NCBI GenBank assembly: GCA_963643225.1
Contig: CAVIIX010000004.1
Span: 1-64,000, forward strand
DNA: 64,000 nt
Direction: 5' to 3'
DNA from: UBA1258 sp963643225
Lineage (GTDB): Bacteria > Bacillota > Clostridia > Lachnospirales > Lachnospiraceae
In this document: piece by piece, positions 16,684 to 25,689 of the stretch
How the letters are laid out: each line of letters starts with the position of its first letter
Numbering within the stretch: position 1 is the stretch's first letter
The notes under the pieces: generated by a model
Database searches by the model: none
Seen by the model: the letters and a program-made list of their open reading frames with translations, nothing else
Told to the model about the DNA's origin: nothing
Program-made: the position numbers and the translations under genes

Positions 16684-16684
16684 T

Positions 16685-18181
16685 ATGGAAACTAAAAATA
16701 AGCGGGAAAAGTTTATATATTTAGCGTATGCGGTATTGATACTTTCTCCGCTTATTTCTTTATTTGTACAAAGCCTTATAGCGGGTGAAAACCTTTTTAT
16801 GGCACTCCCCACCTGGTCTGACGAGCTTGACTATTTCAGAGAAGTGTATTCCTTTTCAGGTGCAGGCTTTTCTTTCGGAGGCTCCCTTTTTGCAGGCTAT
16901 GAGGCACCCTGCGGACCCTTAGGAGCACATTCCTTTTCACCTTTAATTATCTGGGGCTTAATAAGCCTAATACTTCCCTTTAATGCACATACGATTCTTT
17001 GGTTTAATTTGTTTTTACTGTGTCTGGCGTGGCTTATATTCGTGTGGCTTATAAGGCCTGCTGAGGATGCACTGGTTTTATCGGTTGAAGTATCACTTCT
17101 CTATGCTCCGTTAAATATGTATCTTTATACTTCCATGATGGAAGTGCCTTTATATGCCCTGATGCTTGTTTATTTTTGTTTTTTTGTAAAATATATTAAG
17201 GCAAAAGAAAACAGGTGGTTTTATTTAGGACTTTTATTAGGGCTTTTACTTACCTTTTCACGTATGACCTATATAGTAGTGCTTTTCCCCTTAATATGGG
17301 CAAAAACCGACTATAAAATAAATAAAAAAACAGTAATAAATATGGGAATTTATGTAGTGGGCTTTGTGGCTTTATACAAATTCTTTAATTTATTCTGCGC
17401 AGGGTATCCAGGCTGGGTAACTGCGAAAATTTCCAAGGCATCAGGCTTATATGAAAAGATAAAGGTTATTTTATACAACACAAAGGATAATTTAGCAAGA
17501 TTCTTTTATTTTGACTCAAATTCTGTGCCTGAGTCGGCTGTAAGATACGCTCTTTTATTTATAATGCTTTTACTTTTTCAATGCTCTTTCTTTTGCAGGA
17601 AGGGAAAGGAAAAGGTAAGAGTTAAATTTAACCCGGAAAAGTTTTCTCTTTTGTTTATGGCAGTGGGACTCTTTGTAATTATGGTATGTCTTTATGACAT
17701 AAAGGATTACAGAGATTTCAGAACCTTTGCTCCTATAGTTTTCTTTTTATATCTTTATGTATTTGTATGTGATGAAGAAACCAAGGAAGATAAGCGCATG
17801 TCAAAGCATAAGCTTATGGCGATTTTAATCTATCAGCTTCTGCTTCTGTATATGCCAAATTCCCTGCTTTCAGACCGTATGGTGGGGGAGACTAAGGTGA
17901 TAGAGGAGATAGCTGATTTAGAAACGGAAGATGCTTTTGGCAATGCCCTGTCAATCGGTGCCACCATGGATATAAACTGGGGGGATGCTTCTTTAATGGA
18001 AGCAATTCCCAAAAAGCTTGGCTACAAGGTGTTTTACAATAACGATGTTAAGGCGGGCCTTTCCTATGTGGATTATGTGCTTACAACAGAAGATTTTGTA
18101 AATGCGCATAAAGAAATTTTTGAAACGCTTAATTTTGAAACTAAAATCCCCGGATATGGGGTTTTATATAAAGTAAAATAG
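16685..18181 (+). CDS. Polytopic membrane protein, GT-C glycosyltransferase-like
   Basis: 498-residue protein with about ten hydrophobic helices. An acidic loop after the first helix (PTWSDELDYFREVYSF) recalls the Asp/Glu motif in the first external loop of GT-C (polyprenyl-phosphate sugar) transferases, but no family signature is strong. An in-frame ATG at 16649 lies inside the upstream gene; ATG 16685 directly after its stop is preferred. Neighbours downstream are Wzz-like and EpsG-like, so a role in a surface polysaccharide is likely. Confidence 0.6.
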   Translation: METKNKREKFIYLAYAVLILSPLISLFVQSLIAGENLFMALPTWSDELDYFREVYSFSGAGFSFGGSLFAGYEAPCGPLGAHSFSPLIIWGLISLILPFNAHTILWFNLFLLCLAWLIFVWLIRPAEDALVLSVEVSLLYAPLNMYLYTSMMEVPLYALMLVYFCFFVKYIKAKENRWFYLGLLLGLLLTFSRMTYIVVLFPLIWAKTDYKINKKTVINMGIYVVGFVALYKFFNLFCAGYPGWVTAKISKASGLYEKIKVILYNTKDNLARFFYFDSNSVPESAVRYALLFIMLLLFQCSFFCRKGKEKVRVKFNPEKFSLLFMAVGLFVIMVCLYDIKDYRDFRTFAPIVFFLYLYVFVCDEETKEDKRMSKHKLMAILIYQLLLLYMPNSLLSDRMVGETKVIEEIADLETEDAFGNALSIGATMDINWGDASLMEAIPKKLGYKVFYNNDVKAGLSYVDYVLTTEDFVNAHKEIFETLNFETKIPGYGVLYKVK

Positions 18182-18191
18182 AGGTCTTATT

Positions 18192-19187
18192 ATGTACGAA
18201 TGTAATTATTCAAAGGAACCTGTTGATTACAGATTATTCTGGCTTAAGGTGTTAAAGAAAATCTGGATTATTCCAGTTTCGATTATAGTTGGAGCCATAG
18301 TGGTGTTTTTGTCTTATTTTCTTTATAAAACAGTGATATCCGGACGCACCTACAGGGTTACGAATATTTATTATATTGATTTTAATGAAGATTCAAGCGG
18401 AGCGCAGTATACCTGGGTAAATCAGTATACATGGTCTGAGCTTTCCGATATGGATGTGTTTATTTTGCCTGTTTACGAGGCACTTCAAGGAAGAGTGTCA
18501 AAGGAAGACTTAATTGAATATACTGACTGTACCGTCGAGGCCGACGGAAGATATCTTTATTTTAGGACGACAGCTCCTGATCCAAAGCTTTCAGAAGAAA
18601 TAGCGGCGGCTTATGAAGCGGCATTATATGATTACACGGATGCCCACAAGGAATTTAAAGAAGTAATAAAGGAAAGCGGCAAAGAAGCAGTTGAAAATAC
18701 TAATTTGCGGGTAGCCTCGGTAAGTATACTTGGCGCCTTAATCGGGTTGCTTATAGGATTATGCAGCTTTGCAATAATTGATTTTAACGATACATCAATT
18801 TATGTGCCGCATACTCTTGAATACCGCTATCATATTTTGTGCATCGGCGCTCCTTCAATGGATGAATTTAAGGATACATCAAAAATGCTTTTAGAAGGCA
18901 AAAAGAAAATTGCGGTTGTAAAGGTTGATAATTACGATGCGATACCTGAAATTTACAAAGATTCTGACGCTGAAGTTAATGTCTTTGAAAATCCCTGCTT
19001 AAACGAGGGAATTCTTCAGGCTCTTTCAGCTTTTGATGCGGTTATAGTGGCAGTTAAGGCAGGCAATAAAAACGGAAAGCTGACAGAGCGCGTAATTGAG
19101 GCGCTTTTACGTAACGATATAAAGCTTATTGGTACTTTTCTTTATGCAGAAGATGAAAAGCTTATAAATAAATATTATGGGATTTAA
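18192..19187 (+). CDS. Wzz/YveK-like polysaccharide chain-length protein
   Basis: 331-residue protein with a Wzz-type layout: membrane helix at about 27-50 (IIPVSIIVGAIVVFLSYFL), an external domain of about 120 residues, and a second helix at about 173-196 (LGALIGLLIGLCSFAII). The 130-residue cytoplasmic tail resembles the shape of the CpsD/BY-kinase domain but shows no Walker A motif, so it would be a catalytically dead relative or a docking domain. It sits between a GT-C-like gene and epsG. Confidence 0.65.
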   Translation: MYECNYSKEPVDYRLFWLKVLKKIWIIPVSIIVGAIVVFLSYFLYKTVISGRTYRVTNIYYIDFNEDSSGAQYTWVNQYTWSELSDMDVFILPVYEALQGRVSKEDLIEYTDCTVEADGRYLYFRTTAPDPKLSEEIAAAYEAALYDYTDAHKEFKEVIKESGKEAVENTNLRVASVSILGALIGLLIGLCSFAIIDFNDTSIYVPHTLEYRYHILCIGAPSMDEFKDTSKMLLEGKKKIAVVKVDNYDAIPEIYKDSDAEVNVFENPCLNEGILQALSAFDAVIVAVKAGNKNGKLTERVIEALLRNDIKLIGTFLYAEDEKLINKYYGI

Positions 19188-19201
19188 TCGGAGAATAATT
19201 A

Positions 19202-20317
19202 ATGTTTCTTTACCTCACTGTTACAGTGGTAGTGCTGATTTTAGGATATTTTGTAAATGGTAACTACCGTAAAGAATTTAATATGTGTACCGCAAAAAGC
19301 CTAAAGACCTGTGGCTCTACGCGTCAGGAGGCCTTAAACAGGGTATTGCTGTTTGCAATCTTCATGATTTTCTTTTTACTGGCAGCACTGCGTGTCGGTA
19401 CAGGCAATGACTACTGGGTCTACAGAACAGGATTTTTGCAGGTGTTTGTGGGTGACACTCCTGTTTCCTATGAAATAGGCTTTAATTTTGTTGTAAAGGC
19501 ATTACAGTACATTTTTTACAGAGACTGTTACATCATTATTTTTGCTTTTTTTGCATTCTTTATAGCCTATTTCTTTGTAAAAGGCTTATATGATGTATCG
19601 GACTGGTTTGTTTATACACTGTTTTTATTTATGGCAAACGGCTTTTATTTCATGAGCTTTAGCAATGTGCGCTATTATCTGGCTTTTGGTATGTGCGTAT
19701 GCTCTATAAGACCGTTATTAAATAAAAACTACACTAAATTTGTGTTATATATAATAATCGCAAGCCTCTTTCATAGGACAGCTTTAGTATGTATACCGGT
19801 TTATCTGATTGCATATTTTATAAAATGGACCAAAAGGACGGTCTGGCTTATTCCTGCAGCGGCAGGGTGTCTTTTTTTTGGAAAAGCCTTAATTAAATGG
19901 GTACTCACCATTTTTTATCCCTATTATGCCGACTATTTTGGCACCTATGATTTTTCTTATATAAATATACTTAAGAGCGCAGCGGTTTTGGTATTTTGCT
20001 TAATATTTTATAAGCCTGCAATAAAAGGAGACACAAAGGCTGAGTTTTTCTTTAATTTAAATTTGTTTGCGCTTATTCTTTACGCCTTTGCTTCATATGT
20101 GCCGGAGCTTTCAAGAATCTGCTACTACATGGTATTGTCACAAATGTTTTTAATACCTGAGGTGTTAATAAAAATTGAAAACAAAAAATGGCGCAGAATA
20201 TTTTCCTGTGCCATTATACTTGCCTTTACAGGCTATTATATTATGTTTTTAATTAAAGGCGCCGACCAGCTTGGAGGCATCAGAATTTTACCTTATTTAA
20301 GCTGGATATTCGGATAA
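19202..20317 (+). CDS. EpsG-family polysaccharide polymerase-like protein
   Basis: 371-residue membrane protein with 10-11 helices and the EpsG pattern LAALRVGTGNDYWVYR early in the chain (residues about 60-78), then YFMSFSNVRYYLAFGM. EpsG proteins are thought to polymerise exopolysaccharide repeat units. It closes a three-gene surface polysaccharide group without soluble glycosyltransferases. Its stop is only 3 bases from the end of the convergent pyrI gene. Confidence 0.78.
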   Translation: MFLYLTVTVVVLILGYFVNGNYRKEFNMCTAKSLKTCGSTRQEALNRVLLFAIFMIFFLLAALRVGTGNDYWVYRTGFLQVFVGDTPVSYEIGFNFVVKALQYIFYRDCYIIIFAFFAFFIAYFFVKGLYDVSDWFVYTLFLFMANGFYFMSFSNVRYYLAFGMCVCSIRPLLNKNYTKFVLYIIIASLFHRTALVCIPVYLIAYFIKWTKRTVWLIPAAAGCLFFGKALIKWVLTIFYPYYADYFGTYDFSYINILKSAAVLVFCLIFYKPAIKGDTKAEFFFNLNLFALILYAFASYVPELSRICYYMVLSQMFLIPEVLIKIENKKWRRIFSCAIILAFTGYYIMFLIKGADQLGGIRILPYLSWIFG

Positions 20318-20320
20318 ATA

Positions 20321-20752
20321 TTAAAGTCTTTTTTCGCCCTTTTCTTCACAATATTTGCAGCGGTAAATTTCATGCTTTGGATCTGTCAGCACAAAGATGT
20401 GAGGAAGCTCCTGCTCAATGGAAGTAATGCAGCGGGGATTGTGGCATTTAATTACATTTTTGATTTCTTTTGGAAGGGTGAGTACTTTCTTTTCTACAAT
20501 TGTGCCACCCTTTACCACGTTAACGGTAATGTTGTGGTCGATAAAGCCTAAGACCTCCAGGTCCAGCATTTCAATGTCGCATTCCACCTTTAAAATATCT
20601 TTTTTGCCCATTTTATTGGACTTTACGTTTTTTATGATGGCAACGGTGTTGTCGATTTTATCAAGGCCCAATTTATAATAAATGTCCAGGCTTGCACCAG
20701 CCTTTATGTGGTCGAGCACGAAGCCTTCTTCAATCTGTCCTATGTTTAACAT
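20321..20752 (-). CDS. pyrI: Aspartate carbamoyltransferase regulatory chain
   Basis: 143-residue regulatory subunit of ATCase. The C-terminal zinc domain has C-x4-C (CHNPRC) and C-x2-C (CKYC), which hold the catalytic trimer contacts; the N-terminal allosteric domain contains IDNTVAIIKNV-type nucleotide-site strands. By family knowledge it binds CTP/ATP to tune pyrimidine synthesis. Its start overlaps the end of pyrB by 7 bases, so the subunits are coupled. Confidence 0.95.
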   Translation of the reverse strand: MLNIGQIEEGFVLDHIKAGASLDIYYKLGLDKIDNTVAIIKNVKSNKMGKKDILKVECDIEMLDLEVLGFIDHNITVNVVKGGTIVEKKVLTLPKEIKNVIKCHNPRCITSIEQELPHIFVLTDPKHEIYRCKYCEEKGEKRL

Positions 20753-21669
20753 ATGGTATCCTCCAGTTCAAGCAATGTTATAATCAAAGCCATGCGTACG
20801 TACACTCCGTACTGAGCCTGTTTAAAATAGCAGGCTCTTGGGTCATCATCTACCTCCACTGAAATTTCGTTTACACGGGGCAGGGGATGAAGCACTATAC
20901 AGTTTCTCTTTGCTTTATCTAACTTTTCCTGAGTAAGGATATAGAAATTTTTAAGACGCACATAATCTTCTTCGTTAAAGAAACGTTCTCTCTGGACTCT
21001 TGTCATATAGAGAATATCAAGCCTTCCGATTACGTCATCAAGCTTTATTACTTCCTCATAGGTAGCATTCTGTTCGTTTAATTCATCGATTATGTAGTCT
21101 GGAATGCGTAATTCCTCAGGGGATATAAACACAAAGTGAATGTTATTGTAGCGTAACAGGGCTCTTATGAGAGAGTGAACGGTTCTGCCGAATTTAAGGT
21201 CCCCGCATAGGCCTATCGTGAAACCGTTAAGATTGCCATGAAGAGACTTTATTGTCAAAAGGTCTGTAAGAGTCTGGGTGGGGTGCTGGTGTCCACCGTC
21301 ACCTGCATTTATAACGGGAATAAGGGATCTGGAAGCTGCAACCATGGGAGCGCCTTCCTTAGGATGTCTTATGGCACAGATATCTGCATAGCAGGAAATA
21401 ACACGAATAGTATCCGAAACACTTTCGCCTTTGGCAGCCGAGGAGCTGGAAGCCTCTGAAAAGCCTAAGACGTTACCGCCCAAATTCATCATGGCGGCTT
21501 CAAAGCTTAAACGGGTACGGGTACTGGGCTCATAGAAACAGGTGGCAAGCTTTTTGCCATCGCACACATGGGCATATTTCTTTGGATTCCTTTCAATATC
21601 CTGAGCCAGTTTAAAAAGCTTATCAAGCTCTTCAACCGAAAAGTCCAAAGGACTCATTAAGTGACGCAT
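20746..21669 (-). CDS. pyrB: Aspartate carbamoyltransferase catalytic chain
   Basis: 307-residue enzyme joining carbamoyl phosphate and aspartate in the first committed step of pyrimidine synthesis. The carbamoyl-phosphate loop YEPSTRTRLSFEAAM is at 46-60, HPTQTLTDLLTI binds substrate in the middle, and HPLPRVNEI lies near the C-terminus. AAGGAG precedes the ATG. It is transcribed with pyrI; no PyrR-type attenuator was seen in the 85-base gap upstream. Confidence 0.97.
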   Translation of the reverse strand: MRHLMSPLDFSVEELDKLFKLAQDIERNPKKYAHVCDGKKLATCFYEPSTRTRLSFEAAMMNLGGNVLGFSEASSSSAAKGESVSDTIRVISCYADICAIRHPKEGAPMVAASRSLIPVINAGDGGHQHPTQTLTDLLTIKSLHGNLNGFTIGLCGDLKFGRTVHSLIRALLRYNNIHFVFISPEELRIPDYIIDELNEQNATYEEVIKLDDVIGRLDILYMTRVQRERFFNEEDYVRLKNFYILTQEKLDKAKRNCIVLHPLPRVNEISVEVDDDPRACYFKQAQYGVYVRMALIITLLELEDTIC

Positions 21670-21728
21670 AAATTAAATTCTCCTTTTCGCTATTTCTTTA
21701 TCTCTGTAAAGCTGTTAATATGCAAAAG

Positions 21729-21752
21729 AAGAGAAGGGATAGCCCTTCTCTT
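21729..21752 (-). terminator. Terminator of the nitroreductase gene
   Basis: Perfect 10-bp stem AAGAGAAGGG / CCCTTCTCTT with a 4-base loop; on the minus strand CTTTTG follows. It lies 4 bases after the nitroreductase gene and before pyrB. Confidence 0.75.
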
Positions 21753-21755
21753 AAT

Positions 21756-22298
21756 TTAACTTAAATATGAAACTAATTCAGACACTTCCTTTCTCTTTGG
21801 AGCGTCAGGGCTGGTAGTAGCGTAACCGATGGGAATAATGGCTGCAACGCCTCTGTCTTCAGGGAGGCCAATGACCTCTGCAACCTTCTTTTCATCAAAT
21901 ATTCCAAGAATAACGGATGCAACACCCTTATCATGGGCTGCAAGACAGAAAGCTTCCGCAGCAATACCACAGTCAAAATTCTGCCATCTGTCTTCCTTGG
22001 AAGTAGAGAAGGAGCCGTCTCTTTCATAGCCACAACGGTTCTTGATATAAGTAAGGACGATAACCATTGGGGCAGAATTGACAATTGACGAATTTTGCTT
22101 CCAGGCGTCAAAAGAAACCTCTGCAAGCTTATCCTTGGCATCTCCTGTCAAAGCAACGTATCTTGCAATCTGAGTGTTCTTCCAGCTGGGAGCAAATTTA
22201 GCGGTGTCGATTATCTCTTCAAGCAAAGCATGGGTAATTGGTTCATCTGTGAATTCTCGAATAGATCGGCGGGTTTTAATGCATTCTAAAGCTTCCAT
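21756..22298 (-). CDS. Nitroreductase family flavoprotein
   Basis: 180-residue FMN-dependent oxidoreductase of the nitroreductase fold. The FMN phosphate motif TRRSIREFTDEPI is at residues 8-20, ESSIVN/APMVIV in the middle, and the Gly-rich C-terminal part reads IPIGYA before PKRKE, typical of the family. Substrate is unknown. AAGGAGG lies 5 bases before the ATG. It is divergent from the MATE/folate operon and has its own terminator. Confidence 0.9.
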   Translation of the reverse strand: MEALECIKTRRSIREFTDEPITHALLEEIIDTAKFAPSWKNTQIARYVALTGDAKDKLAEVSFDAWKQNSSIVNSAPMVIVLTYIKNRCGYERDGSFSTSKEDRWQNFDCGIAAEAFCLAAHDKGVASVILGIFDEKKVAEVIGLPEDRGVAAIIPIGYATTSPDAPKRKEVSELVSYLS

Positions 22299-22384
22299 AA
22301 TTCCTCCTTGATTTACACATTTTTCTTATCTTATCATAAGTTGCAATTTTTGTTAATAATTTTTCTTTTTACAAAAAATATTTG

Positions 22385-22424
22385 TTGAAAGTTATATTTT
22401 AAGTTTCAAAGGATGTTGTATACT
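22385..22424 (+). promoter_or_regulatory. Candidate promoter and inverted repeat of the MATE/folate operon
   Basis: TATACT at 22419-22424 is a good -10 box 44 bases before the MATE start; no good -35 box lies 17 bp upstream. An inverted repeat TTGAAA (22385-22390) / TTTCAA (22404-22409) covers that position and could be an operator whose bound activator replaces the -35 contact. This is suggestive only. Confidence 0.35.
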
Positions 22425-22467
22425 TAAGAGTAGGCATAGGAACAATACTTTAAAATGAGGTAATGTG

Positions 22468-23850
22468 ATGCAGCTTGATATGACGAAGGGAAGTCCCTTT
22501 AAATTAATTGTTAAGTTTATAATCCCGGTACTTTTAGGCAACATTTTCCAACAGTTTTATAACATGGTGGACACTATTATCGTGGGGAGATGTATAGGTC
22601 TTGACGCCCTTGCGGCAGTTGGAGCTACAGGCACCATTTCCTTTTTGATATTAGGCTTTGCAACAGGCTTAACTACAGGCTTTACCGTCATTACGGCACA
22701 AAAATTCGGAGCAGGGGATATTGACGGCGTAAAGGTAAGTGTCACAAATGCTCTTATTCTTGCGGCAGTAGTGGCTGTCCTTATGACTGTTTTAAGCTCT
22801 CTATGTATGCCCTGGCTTTTAACTGTTATGAATACCCCTTCAGACATTTATCAGATGTCTTATGATTATATAATCTTAATCGCCCACGGTATGACCTTTA
22901 CGATTCTTTATAATATTATGGCAAGCTTACTTCGGGCTGTAGGAAATTCAAAGGCACCCTTATATTTCCTTATTATTTCTGCAGCTCTTAACATAATTTT
23001 GGATTTAGTCCTGATTAAGAATTTTAACATGGGAGTTAAGGGCGCAAGCCTTGCTACTGTGATTTCTCAGGGCATATCCGGAGTTTTATGTGTTATCTAC
23101 ACCATACATAAAGTAAAAATTTTAGTGCCCTTAAAGGAACATCGCATAATTGATCCTCAGATTATGAAAAATCAGTTAAGCGTAGGTGTTCCAATGGCGC
23201 TTCAGTTTTCAATAACTGCCGCAGGCACAATTATGGTGCAGGCTGCTTTAAATAAATTTGGTTCCGTAATCGTGGCTTCCTATACGGCAGCCAATAAAGC
23301 GTGCCAGCTTGCAACACTTCCCTATTCGGCGCTTGGTGTTACAATGGCCACCTATTCTGCCCAGAACCGTGGTATCAACGACCTTACGCGTATCAGAAAG
23401 GGAGTAAGGGTAGCCAGCTACATGAACATCGCATATTCAGTAATAATCTACGGTGTTGCAATGCTTACGTTATCGCCCTTAATGAAATTATTTATCGATA
23501 CGGGTTCAATCGCTGTTTCTTTTGAAGAAATACTAGGTTACGGCCGCATCTATATGTTAATAAGCGGCACCTGCTTTATCCCTCTTGGAGAAATATTTAT
23601 CTTTAGAAACGCAATGCAGGGCTGCGGCTTTTCTCTCATGGCCATGGTGGGCGGTATTGTGGAGCTTATTTCACGAGCCATTATTTCAACCATCGCTTCA
23701 AACAAAATGAGCTTTAGTGGCGTGTGCTCAGCAGACCCTGTGACCTGGCTTGTGACGGGAATTTTTTTGTGCATCGCTTATTTGGGCACGGTTGCAAGAA
23801 TGGACAGAGCTAAAAAAGAATTTCATGAAAAGAAGGCAAAAGAAAAATGA
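22468..23850 (+). CDS. MATE family multidrug/toxin exporter
   Basis: 460-residue polytopic transporter with twelve helices of the MATE/MOP fold. The opening TKGSPFKLIVKFIIPVLLG and FQQFYNMVDTIIVGR are characteristic of the clostridial branch. It exports cationic or other small molecules using an ion gradient; the substrate is unknown. A GTG at 22465 is also in frame, but the GAGG at 22456-22459 is better spaced for ATG 22468. The stop overlaps the folC start by 4 bases (ATGA), coupling it to folate synthesis. Confidence 0.92.
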   Translation: MQLDMTKGSPFKLIVKFIIPVLLGNIFQQFYNMVDTIIVGRCIGLDALAAVGATGTISFLILGFATGLTTGFTVITAQKFGAGDIDGVKVSVTNALILAAVVAVLMTVLSSLCMPWLLTVMNTPSDIYQMSYDYIILIAHGMTFTILYNIMASLLRAVGNSKAPLYFLIISAALNIILDLVLIKNFNMGVKGASLATVISQGISGVLCVIYTIHKVKILVPLKEHRIIDPQIMKNQLSVGVPMALQFSITAAGTIMVQAALNKFGSVIVASYTAANKACQLATLPYSALGVTMATYSAQNRGINDLTRIRKGVRVASYMNIAYSVIIYGVAMLTLSPLMKLFIDTGSIAVSFEEILGYGRIYMLISGTCFIPLGEIFIFRNAMQGCGFSLMAMVGGIVELISRAIISTIASNKMSFSGVCSADPVTWLVTGIFLCIAYLGTVARMDRAKKEFHEKKAKEK

Positions 23851-25127
23851 CCTTTGATGAAGCTATGGAATACATGGAAAATTTAAATAAGCTTGGTATC
23901 CATGAAGGCCTTGAAGGAATAAGGCTTTTGCTTTCAGCCCTTGATAATCCTGAAAAGGATTTAAAATTTGTGCATATAGTGGGCACAAACGGTAAGGGCT
24001 CTACAGGTACCTTTATTTCTGAAATTTTAAAGGCTTCCGGCAAAAGAACGGGTCATTATCAAAGTCCAAGGGTATTTAACGAGCTTGAGATAATTAAGGT
24101 TAACGGAAAAAACATATCAAAGGCCGATTATGCAAGATTAGTCGCTTTGATAAGTCAAAGGAATGAATTTTCATGTACAAGATTTGAAGTAGAGACAGCT
24201 TTAAGCTTTTTATATTTTAAGGAAAAGAAATGTGATATCTGTGTAATAGAAGCGGGTATGGGCGGGCTGCTTGACGCTACCAATATTATACCCACTCCTT
24301 TAATTACTGCTTTTACAAGCATAGGACTTGATCACTTTGAATATTTAGGCGATAATTTACAGAAAATAACTGAAAACAAAGCAGGTGTTATTAAATCCGG
24401 AACTTCAGTAATTTCAACGGTTCAGGAGGATTTGGCACTGGATATTATTAAGGCTGGGTGCAGTTTACATAATGCAGACTTTACATTGTCTGATTATAGG
24501 AAAGCCACATCGGTTAAATTAAGATTAAACGGGGCAACCTTTAATTATAAGGGCCTTAAAAATTTAAAAATCAGTATGCCAGGAGAATTCCAGATTAAAA
24601 ATGCATGCCTTGCTATAGACCTTGCGTTTTCTTTGGCTATAAAAGAAAAATACATATACGCAGGGCTTTTAAATGCTAAAATTTCAGGACGTTTTGAAGT
24701 GATTTCAAATAAACCTCTGTTTATAATAGATGGAGCCCACAACGAGCCTGCCTCCCTTGAATTAAGAAAGAGTCTTGAAACCTATTTTACAAATAAAAGG
24801 TTTATCTATATAATGGGAATGTTAAAGGATAAAGACGCAGTGACGGTAATTAAAAACACAGTGGATTTAGCCGATATGATTTTTGCCGTGGCGACACCAA
24901 ATAAAAAGCGTACAATGTCAGCCTTTGAGCTTGCTTCTTTAATAAAGGAAGTTAACCCTAAGGTTACGAGCCTGGACAGTATTGAGGAAGCAGTTGAAAT
25001 GGCGCTGATGCTTGCGGATGGCGATACGGTAATTGTAGCCTTTGGTTCTCTTTCGCATTTGGAAAAAATAAAAACTGCTGTTTTAAATAAAAAGAACATT
25101 AAAAAAGATTATCACGGAGTGATTTAA
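23847..25127 (+). CDS. folC: Folylpolyglutamate / dihydrofolate synthase
   Basis: 426-residue Mur-ligase-family enzyme that adds glutamate to dihydropteroate and to folates. The P loop VGTNGKGSTGTFISE is at 45-59; GHYQSPRV, VIEAGMGGLLDATN (metal and folate site) and IDGAHNEPASLE follow in the expected order. It overlaps the MATE gene by 4 bases and is 3 bases from folE. It heads a complete run from GTP to folate. Confidence 0.95.
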   Translation: MTFDEAMEYMENLNKLGIHEGLEGIRLLLSALDNPEKDLKFVHIVGTNGKGSTGTFISEILKASGKRTGHYQSPRVFNELEIIKVNGKNISKADYARLVALISQRNEFSCTRFEVETALSFLYFKEKKCDICVIEAGMGGLLDATNIIPTPLITAFTSIGLDHFEYLGDNLQKITENKAGVIKSGTSVISTVQEDLALDIIKAGCSLHNADFTLSDYRKATSVKLRLNGATFNYKGLKNLKISMPGEFQIKNACLAIDLAFSLAIKEKYIYAGLLNAKISGRFEVISNKPLFIIDGAHNEPASLELRKSLETYFTNKRFIYIMGMLKDKDAVTVIKNTVDLADMIFAVATPNKKRTMSAFELASLIKEVNPKVTSLDSIEEAVEMALMLADGDTVIVAFGSLSHLEKIKTAVLNKKNIKKDYHGVI

Positions 25128-25130
25128 ATA

Positions 25131-25688
25131 ATGATAGATAAAGAAAAGGTTGAAGAAGCTATAAAGCTTTTTCTTGAAGGAATCGGAGAGGATTCTGAAA
25201 GAGCCGGTCTTATAGAAACACCCAAGCGTATTGCAAGAATGTGTGAAGAAATTTTTGCAGGCCCACAAATGGATGTAAGTGAAATTTTATCAAAACGTTT
25301 TAAGGTAGATTCAAGCGAAATTGTGCTTGAAAGGGATATCACCTTTTATTCTGTCTGTGAGCATCATTTACTTCCTTTTTACGGAAAAGCACATATTGCC
25401 TATATTCCAAACGGTGAAGTGGTGGGTTTAAGCAAGCTTGCAAGAACCGTTGAAGTGTATGCTCATCGTCCTCAGATTCAGGAACAGATGACCAATCAGA
25501 TTGCGGATGCTTTAATGCAGGAATTAAAGCCTAAGGGCGTAATGGTAGTGCTTGAAGCAGAGCATATGTGCATGACAATGCGTGGCATAAAGAAGCCGGG
25601 AAGTAAGACCCTGACCATTGCCACCCGTGGTGAATTTAAGGATAGAGAAAATCTTAGAAATCAGTTTTTTGATATGTTAAGGGCATAA
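25131..25688 (+). CDS. folE: GTP cyclohydrolase I
   Basis: 185-residue enzyme opening GTP to dihydroneopterin triphosphate, the first pterin step. The zinc and active-site segment SVCEHHLLPFYGKAHIAYIP is complete, with the later Cys in EAEHMCMTMRGI. It lies between folC and folP with gaps of 3 and 1 bases. Confidence 0.97.
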   Translation: MIDKEKVEEAIKLFLEGIGEDSERAGLIETPKRIARMCEEIFAGPQMDVSEILSKRFKVDSSEIVLERDITFYSVCEHHLLPFYGKAHIAYIPNGEVVGLSKLARTVEVYAHRPQIQEQMTNQIADALMQELKPKGVMVVLEAEHMCMTMRGIKKPGSKTLTIATRGEFKDRENLRNQFFDMLRA

Positions 25689-25689
25689 G

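Noticed and set aside
22381..22467. Tetrahydrofolate riboswitch before the folate operon
   Set aside because: The leader is under 60 bases and lacks the conserved riboswitch core; only a promoter-like -10 and an inverted repeat are visible.
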